Origin: UMGS1590 sp900552455
GTDB taxonomy: Bacteria > Bacillota > Peptococcia > Peptococcales > Peptococcaceae
DNA length: 64,000 nucleotides
NCBI GenBank assembly: GCA_963931105.1
Contig: OZ007004.1
Span: 744,001 to 808,000 of the forward strand
Direction of reading: 5' to 3'
The notes beneath the pieces are model-generated. The model was not told the origin of the DNA. It did no database searches and was given only the letters and a program-made list of their open reading frames with translations. A program made the translations under genes and the position numbers. This document shows, piece by piece, positions 43,619-53,035 of the stretch (within the stretch, counting starts at the first letter, position 1; each line of letters starts with the position of its first letter).

Positions 43619-45025
43619 ATGGATAAGCACGATTATAGCAGAATCACGCCGGGCGTCAACGCCCTGACAAAAAAACTCGAACGCAATTCCCACATCGATC
43701 CTGAGCTCTACAGCAAGTACGATGTCAAGCGCGGCCTGCGCGACATCACCGGGCGCGGTGTCATCGCCGGGCTGACGAACATTGCTGATGTCCACGCCTA
43801 CGAAAAGGACGCCAACGGCAATACGGTGCCCTGCAACGGTCAGCTGCTCTATCGCGGCTACGACATGCAGGAGCTTGTGCGTGGCATCATCGACGACAAG
43901 CGCTACGGCTTTGAAGAGGTCACCTATCTCTTGCTCACTGGCGAACTGCCAAGCGCCACGCAGCTGAACCTTTTCGTTCAGGAGATGAACAACCACCGCG
44001 CGCTGCCAGACGGTTTTGTGCGCGATATCATCATGGAAGCGCCAGCCAACGATGTGATGAACGGACTCGCGCGCTCTGTGCTCACGCTCTACACCTACGA
44101 CGAACGCGCCGACGATATCAGCCTGCCAAATGTCATGCGCCAGTGTCTGCAGCTGATCAGCAGCCTGCCGGTCATCGCTGCGCACACCTATCGCGTCTAT
44201 GACCACTACCACAACCACAACAGCCTCGTCCTACACGATCCGGTCGAGGGCCTTTCCCATGCGGAAACCATTCTCTATCTGATCCGCCCGGACAAAAATT
44301 TCAGCGAGCTCGAAGCCAAGCTGCTCGATCTCTGTCTCATCCTCCATGCGGATCACGGCGGCGGCAACAACTCTGCGTTCACCACGCGCGTCGTCACCTC
44401 CACTGGCACGGACACCTACTCGGCTATCGCCAGCGCGCTCTGCTCCCTCAAGGGACCGCGCCACGGCGGCGCCAACATCCGTGTGCGCCACATGTTCAAC
44501 GATCTCAAATGCCGCGTCACCGACTGGACCGACGACGAACAGATCGAGGAATATCTGGCAGCCATCCTTGACAAGCGCGCCTTTGACCGCTCCGGTCTGA
44601 TCTACGGCATGGGCCACGCTGTGTATTCCAAGAGCGATCCCCGCGCCACTGTGCTGCGCAGCTTTGTGCGCGCGCTTTCACAGGAAAAAGGCCGCGAAAA
44701 AGAATGCGATCTCTACATGAAGGTCGAAGAGATCGCCGGCCGCATGATCGCCGAAAAACGCAAGATCTACAAAGGCGTCAGCGCCAACGTCGACTACTAC
44801 AGCGGCTTTGTGTATGACATGCTCAATCTGCCGGAAGAGCTCTACACGCCACTTTTCGCTGTTGCCCGCATCAGCGGCTGGTGTGCGCACCGTCTCGAGG
44901 AGCTTTCGCAGAACAGCAAGATCATCCGTCCGGCATATCTCGGCATCGCGCCTCGTCACGACTATGTGCCGCTCAGCGAACGCCACGATTCGCCATTCCC
45001 ACCAGCTTATCTGCAGCAGAAATAA
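43619..45025 (+). CDS. gltA: Citrate synthase
   Basis: Condenses acetyl-CoA and oxaloacetate to citrate, cytoplasm. 468 residues, longer at the N-terminus than B. subtilis CitZ, as in a clostridial subgroup. Catalytic features: GPRHGGANIRV (first active-site His), GMGHAVYSKSDPRA (second His plus substrate Arg) and SANVDYYSGF (catalytic Asp). AAAGGAAG precedes the ATG. Stand-alone, own promoter, terminator and possible operator. No aconitase or isocitrate dehydrogenase gene is in the window, so whether it feeds glutamate synthesis or another route is unseen. Confidence 0.95.
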   Translation: MDKHDYSRITPGVNALTKKLERNSHIDPELYSKYDVKRGLRDITGRGVIAGLTNIADVHAYEKDANGNTVPCNGQLLYRGYDMQELVRGIIDDKRYGFEEVTYLLLTGELPSATQLNLFVQEMNNHRALPDGFVRDIIMEAPANDVMNGLARSVLTLYTYDERADDISLPNVMRQCLQLISSLPVIAAHTYRVYDHYHNHNSLVLHDPVEGLSHAETILYLIRPDKNFSELEAKLLDLCLILHADHGGGNNSAFTTRVVTSTGTDTYSAIASALCSLKGPRHGGANIRVRHMFNDLKCRVTDWTDDEQIEEYLAAILDKRAFDRSGLIYGMGHAVYSKSDPRATVLRSFVRALSQEKGREKECDLYMKVEEIAGRMIAEKRKIYKGVSANVDYYSGFVYDMLNLPEELYTPLFAVARISGWCAHRLEELSQNSKIIRPAYLGIAPRHDYVPLSERHDSPFPPAYLQQK

Positions 45026-45034
45026 ATCCATCAG

Positions 45035-45066
45035 CCAGGGCCAGCCATCGTGCCGGCCCTGGTTTT
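45035..45066 (+). terminator. Terminator after citrate synthase
   Basis: CCAGGGCC pairs with GGCCCTGG around AGCCATCGTGCC, then TTTTCTATT. Confidence 0.88.
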
Positions 45067-45107
45067 CTATTGTATTCCGCAGCCAGGAGAAATCCTTCAC
45101 CCCCGCC

Positions 45108-45136
45108 TTGACATGTCCTGCGATCTTTGCTATGAT
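45108..45136 (+). promoter_or_regulatory. Promoter of tRNA-Gly
   Basis: TTGACA (45108-45113), 17 bases, TATGAT (45131-45136), 23 bases before the tRNA start. A near-consensus housekeeping promoter. Confidence 0.85.
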
Positions 45137-45159
45137 AGATATGCTTTTGAAAATCATCT

Positions 45160-45230
45160 GCGGGTGTAGTTCAATGGTAGAACGGCAGCTTCCCAAGCTG
45201 CATACGAGGGTTCGATTCCCTTCATCCGCT
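45160..45230 (+). tRNA. tRNA-Gly (anticodon CCC)
   Basis: Full cloverleaf: acceptor GCGGGTG with CATCCGC, D arm TAGTTCAATGGTAGA, anticodon arm GCAGC-TTCCCAA-GCTGC with CCC at 45192-45194, T arm GAGGG-TTCGATT-CCCTT. The discriminator is T. CCA is not encoded (TTTCT follows). It has its own promoter and terminator. Confidence 0.95.
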
Positions 45231-45235
45231 TTCTG

Positions 45236-45268
45236 AAACGGTGTGAATCTTTCACACCGTTTTTTTTC
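45236..45268 (+). terminator. Terminator after tRNA-Gly
   Basis: AACGGTGTGAA pairs with TTCACACCGTT around TCT, followed by a long T tract. Confidence 0.93.
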
Positions 45269-45290
45269 TTTGCCTGGCAAAAAATTTCCA

Positions 45291-45318
45291 CAAAAAACGC
45301 CCAGCACAGTGCTGAGCG
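45291..45318 (-). terminator. Terminator after ilvA
   Basis: CGCCCAGCAC pairs with GTGCTGAGCG, one wobble. The minus-strand tail is TTTTTTG. It lies 20 bases past the ilvA stop. Confidence 0.85.
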
Positions 45319-45337
45319 TAAGATTATTTTCTACAGT

Positions 45338-46558
45338 TTAATACTGGCGTTTTGGTTCAAAGCCGTGGTCTTCCAGCGCTTTGATGATCTGCGCGACATG
45401 TTCGTGGCCGTTGGTCTCGGCGGTGACTTCGAGCACGACGCGATTGAAACGATCCTTGGCCTTGAACTGGTTGTGATCGAGCCCGATGATGTTGGCGCGC
45501 TGGTCGGCGAGGATCTTTGCGATCAGGAGCAGCTGACCAGGTGCGTCCGGCAGCTCAACGCTGAAGGCGAAAATGCGTCCGCTGGTGACGAGACCGGAGC
45601 GGATCATCGAGGAGATGGTGACCATGTCGATGTTGCCACCGGTGACGACGCAGCCAACTTTTTTATTGCGGCTGTTGAGATGGCGCAGCGCAGCCAGTGG
45701 CAGCGCGCCAGAGGCTTCGACGACGAGTTTGTGCTTTTCGAGGAGCAAGAGCACGGCTTCCATGATCTCTGTTTCGCTGACGGTAATGATGCCGTCGACA
45801 TATTTCTGCACGAAGTCAAAGGTCAGATCGCCAACCTCGCACACAGCGACACCTTCTGCGCAGGTGGAGATTTTCGTCAGCGGCGTCACTTTGCCGCGCT
45901 CGAGCGAAAGTTTCATGCTGGCAGCGCCCTCAGGCTCTACGCCAGTGATGCGAATGTCTGGCTTCAGCGCTTTGGCTGCCAGCGCCACACCGCTGATCAG
46001 CCCGCCGCCGCCAACCGGCACGAGGATCTCGTCCAGATCCGGATTTTCGCGCAGCATTTCCAGCGCCAGCGTGCCCTGGCCACAGAGCACACCGTAATCG
46101 TTGTAGGCATGGACGAAAAGCCCGCCTGTTTCGACAGCAACTTCCAGCGCCTTGCGATAGGACTGGTCATAATTTTCACCGTGGATGACGACATTGGCGC
46201 CTTTTTCCTGGGCGCTCTTGATCTTAATGAGCGGCGTCACTTCCGGCATGATGATCGTGCAAGGGCAGCCGAAATGCTGCGCGGCATAGGCAACACCCTG
46301 TGCGTGATTGCCGGCGGAAGCGGTGACGATGCCATGGGCGCGCTCCTCTTCTGTGAGCTGGGAAATGCGGTTGTAGGCCCCGCGGATCTTGAAACTGCCG
46401 GTCTTTTGCAGATTTTCCGGCTTGATCCAGACATCGTTGCCAAATTCCTGCGAAAAATAGCTGCTGTGGATCATGCCCGTGTCGCTGATAACGCCCTGCA
46501 GACGCTCCGCAGCTTTTTCGATCTCGCTCAAATGTTTTTCTAATACACCTTCAGCCAT
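45338..46558 (-). CDS. ilvA: Threonine ammonia-lyase (dehydratase) with ACT domain
   Basis: PLP enzyme turning threonine into 2-oxobutyrate and ammonia, 406 residues. The PLP lysine is in TGSFKIRGA (about K57). The phosphate-binding GGGGL lies near 183. The catalytic domain runs to about 320, and a single C-terminal ACT domain (FSVELPDAPGQLLLIAKILA) follows. Length and single ACT place it with the short IlvA/TdcB type found in many anaerobes. Either isoleucine synthesis or threonine fermentation is possible; no ilv or tdc neighbours settle it. AGGGGGC lies before the ATG. Monocistronic. Confidence 0.93.
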   Translation of the reverse strand: MAEGVLEKHLSEIEKAAERLQGVISDTGMIHSSYFSQEFGNDVWIKPENLQKTGSFKIRGAYNRISQLTEEERAHGIVTASAGNHAQGVAYAAQHFGCPCTIIMPEVTPLIKIKSAQEKGANVVIHGENYDQSYRKALEVAVETGGLFVHAYNDYGVLCGQGTLALEMLRENPDLDEILVPVGGGGLISGVALAAKALKPDIRITGVEPEGAASMKLSLERGKVTPLTKISTCAEGVAVCEVGDLTFDFVQKYVDGIITVSETEIMEAVLLLLEKHKLVVEASGALPLAALRHLNSRNKKVGCVVTGGNIDMVTISSMIRSGLVTSGRIFAFSVELPDAPGQLLLIAKILADQRANIIGLDHNQFKAKDRFNRVVLEVTAETNGHEHVAQIIKALEDHGFEPKRQY

Positions 46559-46699
46559 GTTTTGGCCCCCTTCATTTTTATAGTATCTTAATATAGTCAG
46601 TGCCTACAGTATAACACAAGGCCGCCGCGTCTTCAAGCGCCAGAGATATACCGGCAGGAATCCGTTTTCTCTGTTATATAATAAGAATCTTTTTGGTCA

Positions 46700-46871
46700 G
46701 AAATGCGTCTGACGCCTTGTTATTTCCCGAGAGATAGCCTATGCTTAAAGTGTACACGAGCTGGAGCTTCTTCCGTGTTTGTGTATAATCGCGATCCTCT
46801 GTCTGGCTGGTGCCGGGCCGCCTACCCACGCAGTCTCACACACGATGGGTCTCGATTAACAACCTCTTTTT
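46700..46871 (+). ncRNA. Possible structured RNA (6S-like shape), tentative
   Basis: A gene-free 450-base gap between ilvA and rnmV contains a stretch that could fold end to end. TTGTTA (46717-46722) pairs with TAACAA (46857-46862) and, inside it, CGAGA (46728-46732) pairs with TCTCG (46850-46854). An inner ACACG/CGTGT hairpin stands at 46754-46778, and CCTCTTTTT follows the closing stem at 46863-46871. A long imperfect rod closed at the ends resembles 6S RNA, but length (about 150) and primary sequence are not diagnostic. TATAAT at 46785-46790 could instead be a promoter. Treat as a candidate only. Confidence 0.3.
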
Positions 46872-46929
46872 GGACAGACCGCAATGCATAGTCCCCCCTT
46901 TTGTGCCAATCGCGGTCTGTCCTCTTTTT
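46872..46929 (+). terminator. Strong hairpin terminator upstream of rnmV
   Basis: GGACAGACCGC pairs perfectly with GCGGTCTGTCC around a 29-base loop, followed by TCTTTTTG. No protein gene ends upstream on this strand, so it should end a non-coding or leader transcript. Confidence 0.8.
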
Positions 46930-47008
46930 GTGGAAACAAACGTTGTCACCGCCCGCCATTAACGGTATAATAAAGCCAAATGACTATCACATACTAAGCG
47001 AGGCAGGT

Positions 47009-47569
47009 ATGAAAAAACACATCAAAGAGATCATCGTTGTAGAAGGCAAAGACGACGTCAGCGCTGTGCGCCGTGCTGTCGACGCCACGATCCTCACGAC
47101 CAGCGGCATGGGGCTGGCGCATCTGGACGAGATCGCCGCGCTGGGCAAGCGCCAGGGAGCGATCATCCTGACCGATCCAGACGTGCCGGGTACACGCATT
47201 CGTCAGTGCGTGACAGAGCTGTTGCCGAATGCAAAGCATGCGTTCATCGCGCGCAAGGATGCATGCCATCCTGTGACAGGAAAGGCCGGCGTCGAATACG
47301 CCGCGCCGGAAACGATCTTGCGCGCGCTGGAAAAAGCCTACGCAACGAGCGATGCACCTGAGGCGCGCTACACGATGGCCGATCTCATGCGCTGGGGGCT
47401 GGCCGGTACTGCCGGCAGCGCCGCACGGCGCAAACGTTTCTGTGAAACGCTGGCACTGGGGCACGCCAACAGCAAAACGCTGCTCAAACGCCTCAACAGC
47501 TTCGGCGTGGAGGAAGAGATCATCCTGGAAGCGCTGGCGGAATTGGAGGCAGACAATGAATCTGAATGA
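47009..47569 (+). CDS. rnmV: Ribonuclease M5
   Basis: Toprim-domain endonuclease that completes 5S rRNA maturation in low-GC Gram-positives, 186 residues. The Toprim core is visible: EIIVVEGKDDVSAV (catalytic Glu), ILTDPDVPGTRIR (DPD), then the C-terminal DUF4093 region (RWGLAGTAGSAARRKRFCET). ATG at 47009 after GCGAGGCAGG; longer upstream readings lack a site. Overlaps rsmA by 14 bases. The rnmV-rsmA order is a Bacillota hallmark. Confidence 0.94.
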   Translation: MKKHIKEIIVVEGKDDVSAVRRAVDATILTTSGMGLAHLDEIAALGKRQGAIILTDPDVPGTRIRQCVTELLPNAKHAFIARKDACHPVTGKAGVEYAAPETILRALEKAYATSDAPEARYTMADLMRWGLAGTAGSAARRKRFCETLALGHANSKTLLKRLNSFGVEEEIILEALAELEADNESE

Positions 47570-48401
47570 CCGCTTAAAAAAACATCACATCACCCTACAA
47601 AAAAAATACGGACAGAATTTCATCGGCGATCCAGCGCTGCTTGAACGCATCGCCACGGTCTGCGACTGGCAGCCAGGCAATCGCGCGCTGGAGATCGGCC
47701 CTGGTGCTGGCACGCTGACTCGGGCCATCGCCCGCGAAGCAGAGGAGGTGTTGGCCATCGAGATCGACCGCCGTCTGGCGCCGCTGCTTGAAGAAACCCT
47801 CGCCGACTGCGCCAACGTGCACCTCGTTTTCACCGATGCGCTGAAAGCAGATCTCGACGCCTTGATGCGCGACACCCTCGGCTGGGATGGCCGCTACAAG
47901 CTCATCGCCAATCTGCCCTACTACATCACAACGCCGCTGATCATGCACGTGCTCGAAGACAGCGAAAAGGTCAGCGAGCTTGTCATCATGGTGCAGAAGG
48001 AAGTCGGCGAGCGTCTCTGCGCTGCACCTGGCAGCAAAGCCTATGGCGCTGTCACCGTGATGGTGCAATACGCCGCCACCGTCGCGCGCGCTTTCGATGT
48101 TGGCCGCCACGCCTTTGTGCCGGCGCCGGAGGTGGATTCAACGATCCTCCACCTGATCCCGTACGAAAAACGCCCGATCCAGGCGCAGAGCGATGCTGTA
48201 CTGCGCCGCGTTGTCAAGGCGGCGTTCAGCCAGCGCCGCAAAACGCTGCGCAATTCTCTCTCCAGCCTGGGCTGCGACAAAGCTCTCATCAGACAGGCGC
48301 TGGAAGCTGCCGGCATCGAAGATTCCCGCCGCGCAGAAACGCTCTCTGTGGCAGAATTCGTCGCGCTGGCGGATGCATTTTACGAAGGAGGTCTCTCATG
48401 A
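47556..48401 (+). CDS. rsmA: 16S rRNA dimethyladenosine transferase
   Basis: Methylates two adjacent adenines near the 3' end of 16S rRNA with SAM, during 30S maturation. 281 residues. Motifs: KKYGQNFIGDPALLERI, SAM-binding EIGPGAGTLTRAI, catalytic NLPYYITTPLIMHVLE and the C-terminal AFSQRRKTLRNSL. GGAGGC precedes the ATG at 47556, inside the end of rnmV. The stop overlaps the next ATG by 4 bases. Also known as ksgA; loss gives kasugamycin resistance in other species. Confidence 0.96.
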   Translation: MNLNDRLKKHHITLQKKYGQNFIGDPALLERIATVCDWQPGNRALEIGPGAGTLTRAIAREAEEVLAIEIDRRLAPLLEETLADCANVHLVFTDALKADLDALMRDTLGWDGRYKLIANLPYYITTPLIMHVLEDSEKVSELVIMVQKEVGERLCAAPGSKAYGAVTVMVQYAATVARAFDVGRHAFVPAPEVDSTILHLIPYEKRPIQAQSDAVLRRVVKAAFSQRRKTLRNSLSSLGCDKALIRQALEAAGIEDSRRAETLSVAEFVALADAFYEGGLS

Positions 48402-50092
48402 ACGCACGCGAAACATATCAGGCCTGGTGCGCCCGCACCGACCTCACCGACGCCGAACGCGCAGAGCTCGCTGCGCTTGACGCAGACGACGTCGCGCTGA
48501 ACAAAGCCTTCGGCGCCACGCTTTCCTTTGGCACAGCTGGCCTGCGCGGCATCATGGGCATGGGCACCAACTGTCTCAACCGTTTCACCATCGCCTGGGC
48601 CACGGCTGGCATTGCTGAATGGCTCGGCGAGGTCGGCAAAAAAGGCCAGCCTGTGGCGATCTCCACCGACAGCCGCCTGAACCACGAAGAATTTGCGCGC
48701 ACGACTGCCCTCGTGCTGGCGCAGTACGGCATTCCTGTGCTGCTCTGGCGTCAGCCAACGGCGACGCCGATCCTCTCCTGGAGCGTGCGCCATTTTGGCT
48801 GCGCCGCCGGTATCATGATCACTGCCAGCCACAATCCACGCGACTACAATGGCTACAAAGCCTACGACACAAATGGCTGTCAGCTTTTGGCGGAGGATGC
48901 TGGCATCGTCACGCGCTATGCCGACGCTTATTTTGGCGGCAAGCCATTCACCGTCGAAGGCGATTTCGACGCGCTCTGTGCCAGTGGCCAGATCCGTCTG
49001 CTTGAAGACGAGCTTGCCGATTATCTGCGCACCATCGAAGAAACGGTGGCGCCGCTGCAAAGCGCTGGCGATACGCCGCTGGCCATTGGCTTCACGCCGC
49101 TGCACGGTGTCGGCGGTGCGCCGGTCTGCGCTGTGCTCGATCACTTCGGCATGGATGTGCATGTGGTCGCTGAGCAGTTCACGCCAGACGGACATTTTCC
49201 AACGATCGCCACGCCAAATCCAGAGCTTCCTGTGGCTTACGACCGTCTCTTCGCGCTCGCCAACCGCGAAGAGCTCGATCTGCTCATTGCCACCGATCCC
49301 GACAGCGATCGTCTCGGCGCAGCGGCTAAGGACGCCGACGGCCAGTGGCATCTGATCAGCGGCAACCAGATGGGCGCACTGCTCATCGATTTTCTCGCAG
49401 AAACCCGCGGCGTTCAGCCTGGGGATACGATCATCACGACTACGGTGACCTCCGAGTTTGGCAAAGCCACCGCGCGCGCCTGCGGCTACGAGCTGATCGA
49501 AACTTTCACCGGCTTCAAATACATCGGCAACTGTGTGACCGACGTGGTGGAGGATCCGGCCCGTCAATTCGTTCTCGGCTACGAAGAATCCTACGGCTAT
49601 CTCTACGGCGACCACGCCCGCGACAAAGACGCCATCGTCACCGCCGCGCTCGTCGCCTGCATGGCTCAGGCCGACAAAGCCCAGGGCCGCACGCTGCTTG
49701 ATCGTCTGGATGCCCTCTACAAAAAAGTAGGCTTCTGGAGCGATCGGCTCATCAATCTCGTCTTCGATCCGATCCCGGGACAGGAAGCAGTGAGCGATAT
49801 CGTGATGCGCGCCCTTCGTCAAGATCCTCCACACACAATTGCAACCATTCCTGTAAATAAATTGATCGATTATCTTAGTGGTATTGATTCTCTCCCTAAA
49901 GAAAATGTGTTACAATGTATATTGGTCGACGGTTCCGTTGTGTGCTTCCGCCCATCCGGGACCGAGCCAAAAATGAAATGCTACATCAGCGCCTGCGGCG
50001 ACACCATGACAGCCGCCGACGCTCTGAGCGAAAAGCTCGAACAGGCATTTCATTCCTTTGTTGCCCAATTGAAGGAGGATGCATCAAGTTGA
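48398..50092 (+). CDS. pgcA: Phosphoglucomutase/phosphomannomutase (alpha-D-phosphohexomutase)
   Basis: Interconverts glucose 1- and 6-phosphate (or mannose phosphates), linking glycolysis to cell-surface sugar synthesis. 564 residues, close to B. subtilis PgcA. The phosphoserine loop is TASHNPRDYNGYK (Ser144), metal loop ATDPDSDRLG, sugar loop GYEESYGY, phosphate loop RPSGTEPKMK. The start GAGGTCTC-ATG overlaps rsmA by 4 bases. The stop overlaps the TTG start of pgi. Operon with pgi makes glucose-6-phosphate handling the common theme. Confidence 0.93.
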   Translation: MNARETYQAWCARTDLTDAERAELAALDADDVALNKAFGATLSFGTAGLRGIMGMGTNCLNRFTIAWATAGIAEWLGEVGKKGQPVAISTDSRLNHEEFARTTALVLAQYGIPVLLWRQPTATPILSWSVRHFGCAAGIMITASHNPRDYNGYKAYDTNGCQLLAEDAGIVTRYADAYFGGKPFTVEGDFDALCASGQIRLLEDELADYLRTIEETVAPLQSAGDTPLAIGFTPLHGVGGAPVCAVLDHFGMDVHVVAEQFTPDGHFPTIATPNPELPVAYDRLFALANREELDLLIATDPDSDRLGAAAKDADGQWHLISGNQMGALLIDFLAETRGVQPGDTIITTTVTSEFGKATARACGYELIETFTGFKYIGNCVTDVVEDPARQFVLGYEESYGYLYGDHARDKDAIVTAALVACMAQADKAQGRTLLDRLDALYKKVGFWSDRLINLVFDPIPGQEAVSDIVMRALRQDPPHTIATIPVNKLIDYLSGIDSLPKENVLQCILVDGSVVCFRPSGTEPKMKCYISACGDTMTAADALSEKLEQAFHSFVAQLKEDASS

Positions 50093-51372
50093 TACAAGCG
50101 GATTTTTCAAACGCTCACACCGACCTCTCCGATCCTGCGCTGGCTGAACGCGTCGCCAAGATCCACGAACGCCTCCACCATCATCCGGACCTCATGTGCG
50201 GCTGGGTGGAATATCCATTTCAGGTGTCCGACGCCGCCCTCGAGCGCATCATCGCAGCAGCAGATGCGGTGCGCAATCGCTGCAGCGTCTTTATCGTGAT
50301 CGGGATCGGTGGGTCCTATCTCGGCACCATCGCCGGCATCAGTCTGCTGCGTCCGCCGTTTGAAAAACGCGGAACCATCGGTAATCCACGCATTATCTTC
50401 GCCGGACAGCATCTGAGCAGCGAATATTATAACCATCTCATGGAGATCCTCGAAGATCCTGAAGAAGAGATCTGCGCCTGCATGGTCAGCAAATCCGGCA
50501 CCACCACGGAGCCAAAGGTGATCTATGCGATCATCAAGGAAGCGCTGGCCAAACGCTACGGCGATAAGCTCAACGAACATATAACGATCATCACCGATCC
50601 GCGCTGGGGCTATTGCCACGAGGAAGCAGAGAAAAATAATTTCCCATGCTTCGAGATCCCTGTCGACATCGGCGGGCGCTATTCTGTGCTCACCGCCGTC
50701 GGGCTCTTTCCATTTGCCGTTGCCGGCATCGACATCCGCGCACTGATCCGTGGCGCGCGCCAGTCGGCGACGATGTTCATGGAACCGCGCCTGGAATACA
50801 ACGACTGCTACCAGTACGCAGCCACGCGCTATCTACAGTCGCAGGCCGGCAAGCGTATGGAGATCTTCGAAGTGTACGAAGGCAATCTGCTCTATTTCAC
50901 CGAATGGCTGCGCCAGCTCTTCGCGGAAAGCGAATGCAAGGACGGCAAGGGGCTTTTCCCAGCCACCATGCAGATGACCACCGATCTCCACTCCCTGGGA
51001 CAATTTCTCCAGGAAGGCCGACAGGATTTCATCGAAACAGTGCTTTTTGTTGAACACATCGAAGACAAGATCAAGATCCCGGCAGGCGTCGCCGGCAGCT
51101 GCACCAGCCTGCACTGCCTCAACGATATCATTCGCCACAGCGTGCTCACCGCGCACCAGGAAAACGCCACGCCGAATATCCTGCTCAACATCAGCGAATT
51201 TTCGGCCTTCACCTTCGGTGAGCTGGTCTATTTCTTCGAAAAAGCCTGCGCCATGAGCTGCTATCTGACCGGCGTAGACCCATTCAACCAGCCAGGTGTG
51301 GAAAACTACAAAACCGAGCTCAAGGCTCGCATCGATTCCATGATCAATGCCGAGCATCATGAGCATGCTTAA
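50089..51372 (+). CDS. pgi: Glucose-6-phosphate isomerase
   Basis: Interconverts glucose 6-phosphate and fructose 6-phosphate. 427 residues, the short Firmicutes type. Motifs: FIVIGIGGSYLGTIAGI, SKSGTTTEPKVIYAI, DIGGRYSVLTAVGLFPFA and the C-terminal GVENYKTELKARI. Start codon is TTG at 50089: AAGGAGGA stands at proper distance, and the TTGA overlaps the upstream stop. No ATG is available near it. Followed by 26 bases and dnaX, possibly read through. Confidence 0.94.
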   Translation: MIQADFSNAHTDLSDPALAERVAKIHERLHHHPDLMCGWVEYPFQVSDAALERIIAAADAVRNRCSVFIVIGIGGSYLGTIAGISLLRPPFEKRGTIGNPRIIFAGQHLSSEYYNHLMEILEDPEEEICACMVSKSGTTTEPKVIYAIIKEALAKRYGDKLNEHITIITDPRWGYCHEEAEKNNFPCFEIPVDIGGRYSVLTAVGLFPFAVAGIDIRALIRGARQSATMFMEPRLEYNDCYQYAATRYLQSQAGKRMEIFEVYEGNLLYFTEWLRQLFAESECKDGKGLFPATMQMTTDLHSLGQFLQEGRQDFIETVLFVEHIEDKIKIPAGVAGSCTSLHCLNDIIRHSVLTAHQENATPNILLNISEFSAFTFGELVYFFEKACAMSCYLTGVDPFNQPGVENYKTELKARIDSMINAEHHEHA

Positions 51373-51398
51373 CCAACCATAACAAAGGAGGGTGTTCC

Positions 51399-53003
51399 AT
51401 GAGCTATCAGGCATTATACCGCGTCTATCGTCCTCAGACTTTTTCCGAGCTGATCGGACAGGACGCCATTTCCCAGACGCTTTTGAACGCCCTCCGTCAA
51501 AACAGACTCGCCCATGCTTATCTGTTCTGCGGACCTCGCGGCACCGGTAAAACGAGCACCTCAAAGATCCTCGCGAAAGCCGTCAACTGTCTCGATCCGC
51601 AGGACGGCGAACCCTGCAACGCCTGCGAAAACTGTCGTGCCATCAACGAAGACCGTTTTCTCGACGTGATCGAGATCGACGCCGCCTCCAACCGCGGCAT
51701 CGACGAGATCAGAGGCATCCGTGAGCAGGTGCGCTTTACGCCAAGCATGGGCAAACGCAAAGTCTACATCATCGACGAAGTGCACATGCTGACGACAGAA
51801 GCCTTCAACGCGCTCTTGAAAACATTGGAGGAACCGCCGGAGCATGTGCTTTTTGTTTTGGCCACGACGGACCCGCAAAAAGTGCCGAAGACCGTGCTCT
51901 CGCGCACCCAGCGTTTCGATTTTCACCGCATCCCGACGCCCGTGCTCGCCGCGCATCTGCGCGAGATCTGTGACCGCGAAGGCATCGACGCCGACGACGA
52001 AGCGCTCTCGCTGATCGCCAAAAATGCCGCTGGCGGCATGCGCGACGCCATCAGCCTGCTCGATCAGACGATCGCCTTTGCCGGCGACCAGATCGACCGC
52101 CATGCCGTCACGCAGATGATCGGCGGACTCGACGACGACGCGCTGCACACCCTCGTCGCTGCACTCCAAAGCGGCGACACCGCAGCACTCATGCAGCAGC
52201 TCGAGAATCTGCTCTACAGCGGCAGCGACAGCCGCGCGCTCATGCACAGTCTGCTCGCCTATCTGCGCGATCTCCTGCTCGTGCGCGTTGGCTCCACCGC
52301 CGACGGCAGCACACCGAGCGAAGCCCTGCGTCAGCAAGCCGCCGGTTTCAGCCTGCGCCAGCTTGAACAGCTTCTCGCCAAAGCCGCCGAAGCCGAGCGC
52401 GATATGCGCATCGCTCCTGACGGTGAGCTCGTGCTCGAACTCACTCTCGTGGAAATGGCACTGCTCCTTGCTGGTGAAAGTCCAGCACAGAGCGCAGCAC
52501 AAACGTGCGCCCATCTTCCAGCTGCCGGCAGCGCACCTGCTGCAAAGCCGCAGCCCGCCGGGCGACCACAGACCACGCACGCCGGTGAAACGCCAGCCAA
52601 CGACAGCAACAGCACAGCAAATGAAAGCACAGCGCCAGTCGCCGCAGCAGATGCAGACGACGCCGCAACCCTCGACAGTCTGCGCCGTCTCTGGCCACAG
52701 GTCGTCGAAGCCCTCAAAGACGTGAGCATCCGCATCCACGCCTTTGTCAAACCCGCCGAACTCGTGCGCTACGAAGCCGGCACCCTCACCCTGCGCTGGC
52801 CGCGCGGCGCCATCTTCAACTGCAAACAGATGCGCCTGGCCGATAACCAGAAGATCCTTGCCGACACGCTCGCCGTACGCTGGCCGCATCCCGTCCATTT
52901 CAACTGCGAGCTCGAAGCAGAAGAGCATCAGGAACCATCCATCGATCTCACCAGCGCCATTCACCAGGTTTTTGGTGAGGACGTACCCATAGAAATTCAC
53001 TGA
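51399..53003 (+). CDS. dnaX: DNA polymerase III subunit gamma/tau
   Basis: Clamp-loader ATPase of the replisome, 534 residues. AAA+ domain with Walker A GPRGTGKTS (about 45-53), zinc module CLDPQDGEPCNACENC, Walker B VYIIDEVHMLT, and sensor 1 ATTDPQKVPKTVLSRTQRFD (the usual SRC motif is SRT). A linker rich in Ala/Pro/Thr (about 365-430) leads to a C-terminal tau region (RLWPQVVEALKDVSIRIHAF). AAGGAGG precedes the ATG. Starts the dnaX-ybaB-recR block. I saw no obvious A-run slippage site for a short gamma form. Confidence 0.96.
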   Translation: MSYQALYRVYRPQTFSELIGQDAISQTLLNALRQNRLAHAYLFCGPRGTGKTSTSKILAKAVNCLDPQDGEPCNACENCRAINEDRFLDVIEIDAASNRGIDEIRGIREQVRFTPSMGKRKVYIIDEVHMLTTEAFNALLKTLEEPPEHVLFVLATTDPQKVPKTVLSRTQRFDFHRIPTPVLAAHLREICDREGIDADDEALSLIAKNAAGGMRDAISLLDQTIAFAGDQIDRHAVTQMIGGLDDDALHTLVAALQSGDTAALMQQLENLLYSGSDSRALMHSLLAYLRDLLLVRVGSTADGSTPSEALRQQAAGFSLRQLEQLLAKAAEAERDMRIAPDGELVLELTLVEMALLLAGESPAQSAAQTCAHLPAAGSAPAAKPQPAGRPQTTHAGETPANDSNSTANESTAPVAAADADDAATLDSLRRLWPQVVEALKDVSIRIHAFVKPAELVRYEAGTLTLRWPRGAIFNCKQMRLADNQKILADTLAVRWPHPVHFNCELEAEEHQEPSIDLTSAIHQVFGEDVPIEIH

Positions 53004-53035
53004 CAAAAATCAACACATCCTAAGGAGGCCCAATT

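Noticed and set aside
46559..46700. T-box leader upstream of ilvA
   Set aside because: No T-box consensus or antiterminator pair is visible on the minus strand before the gene.
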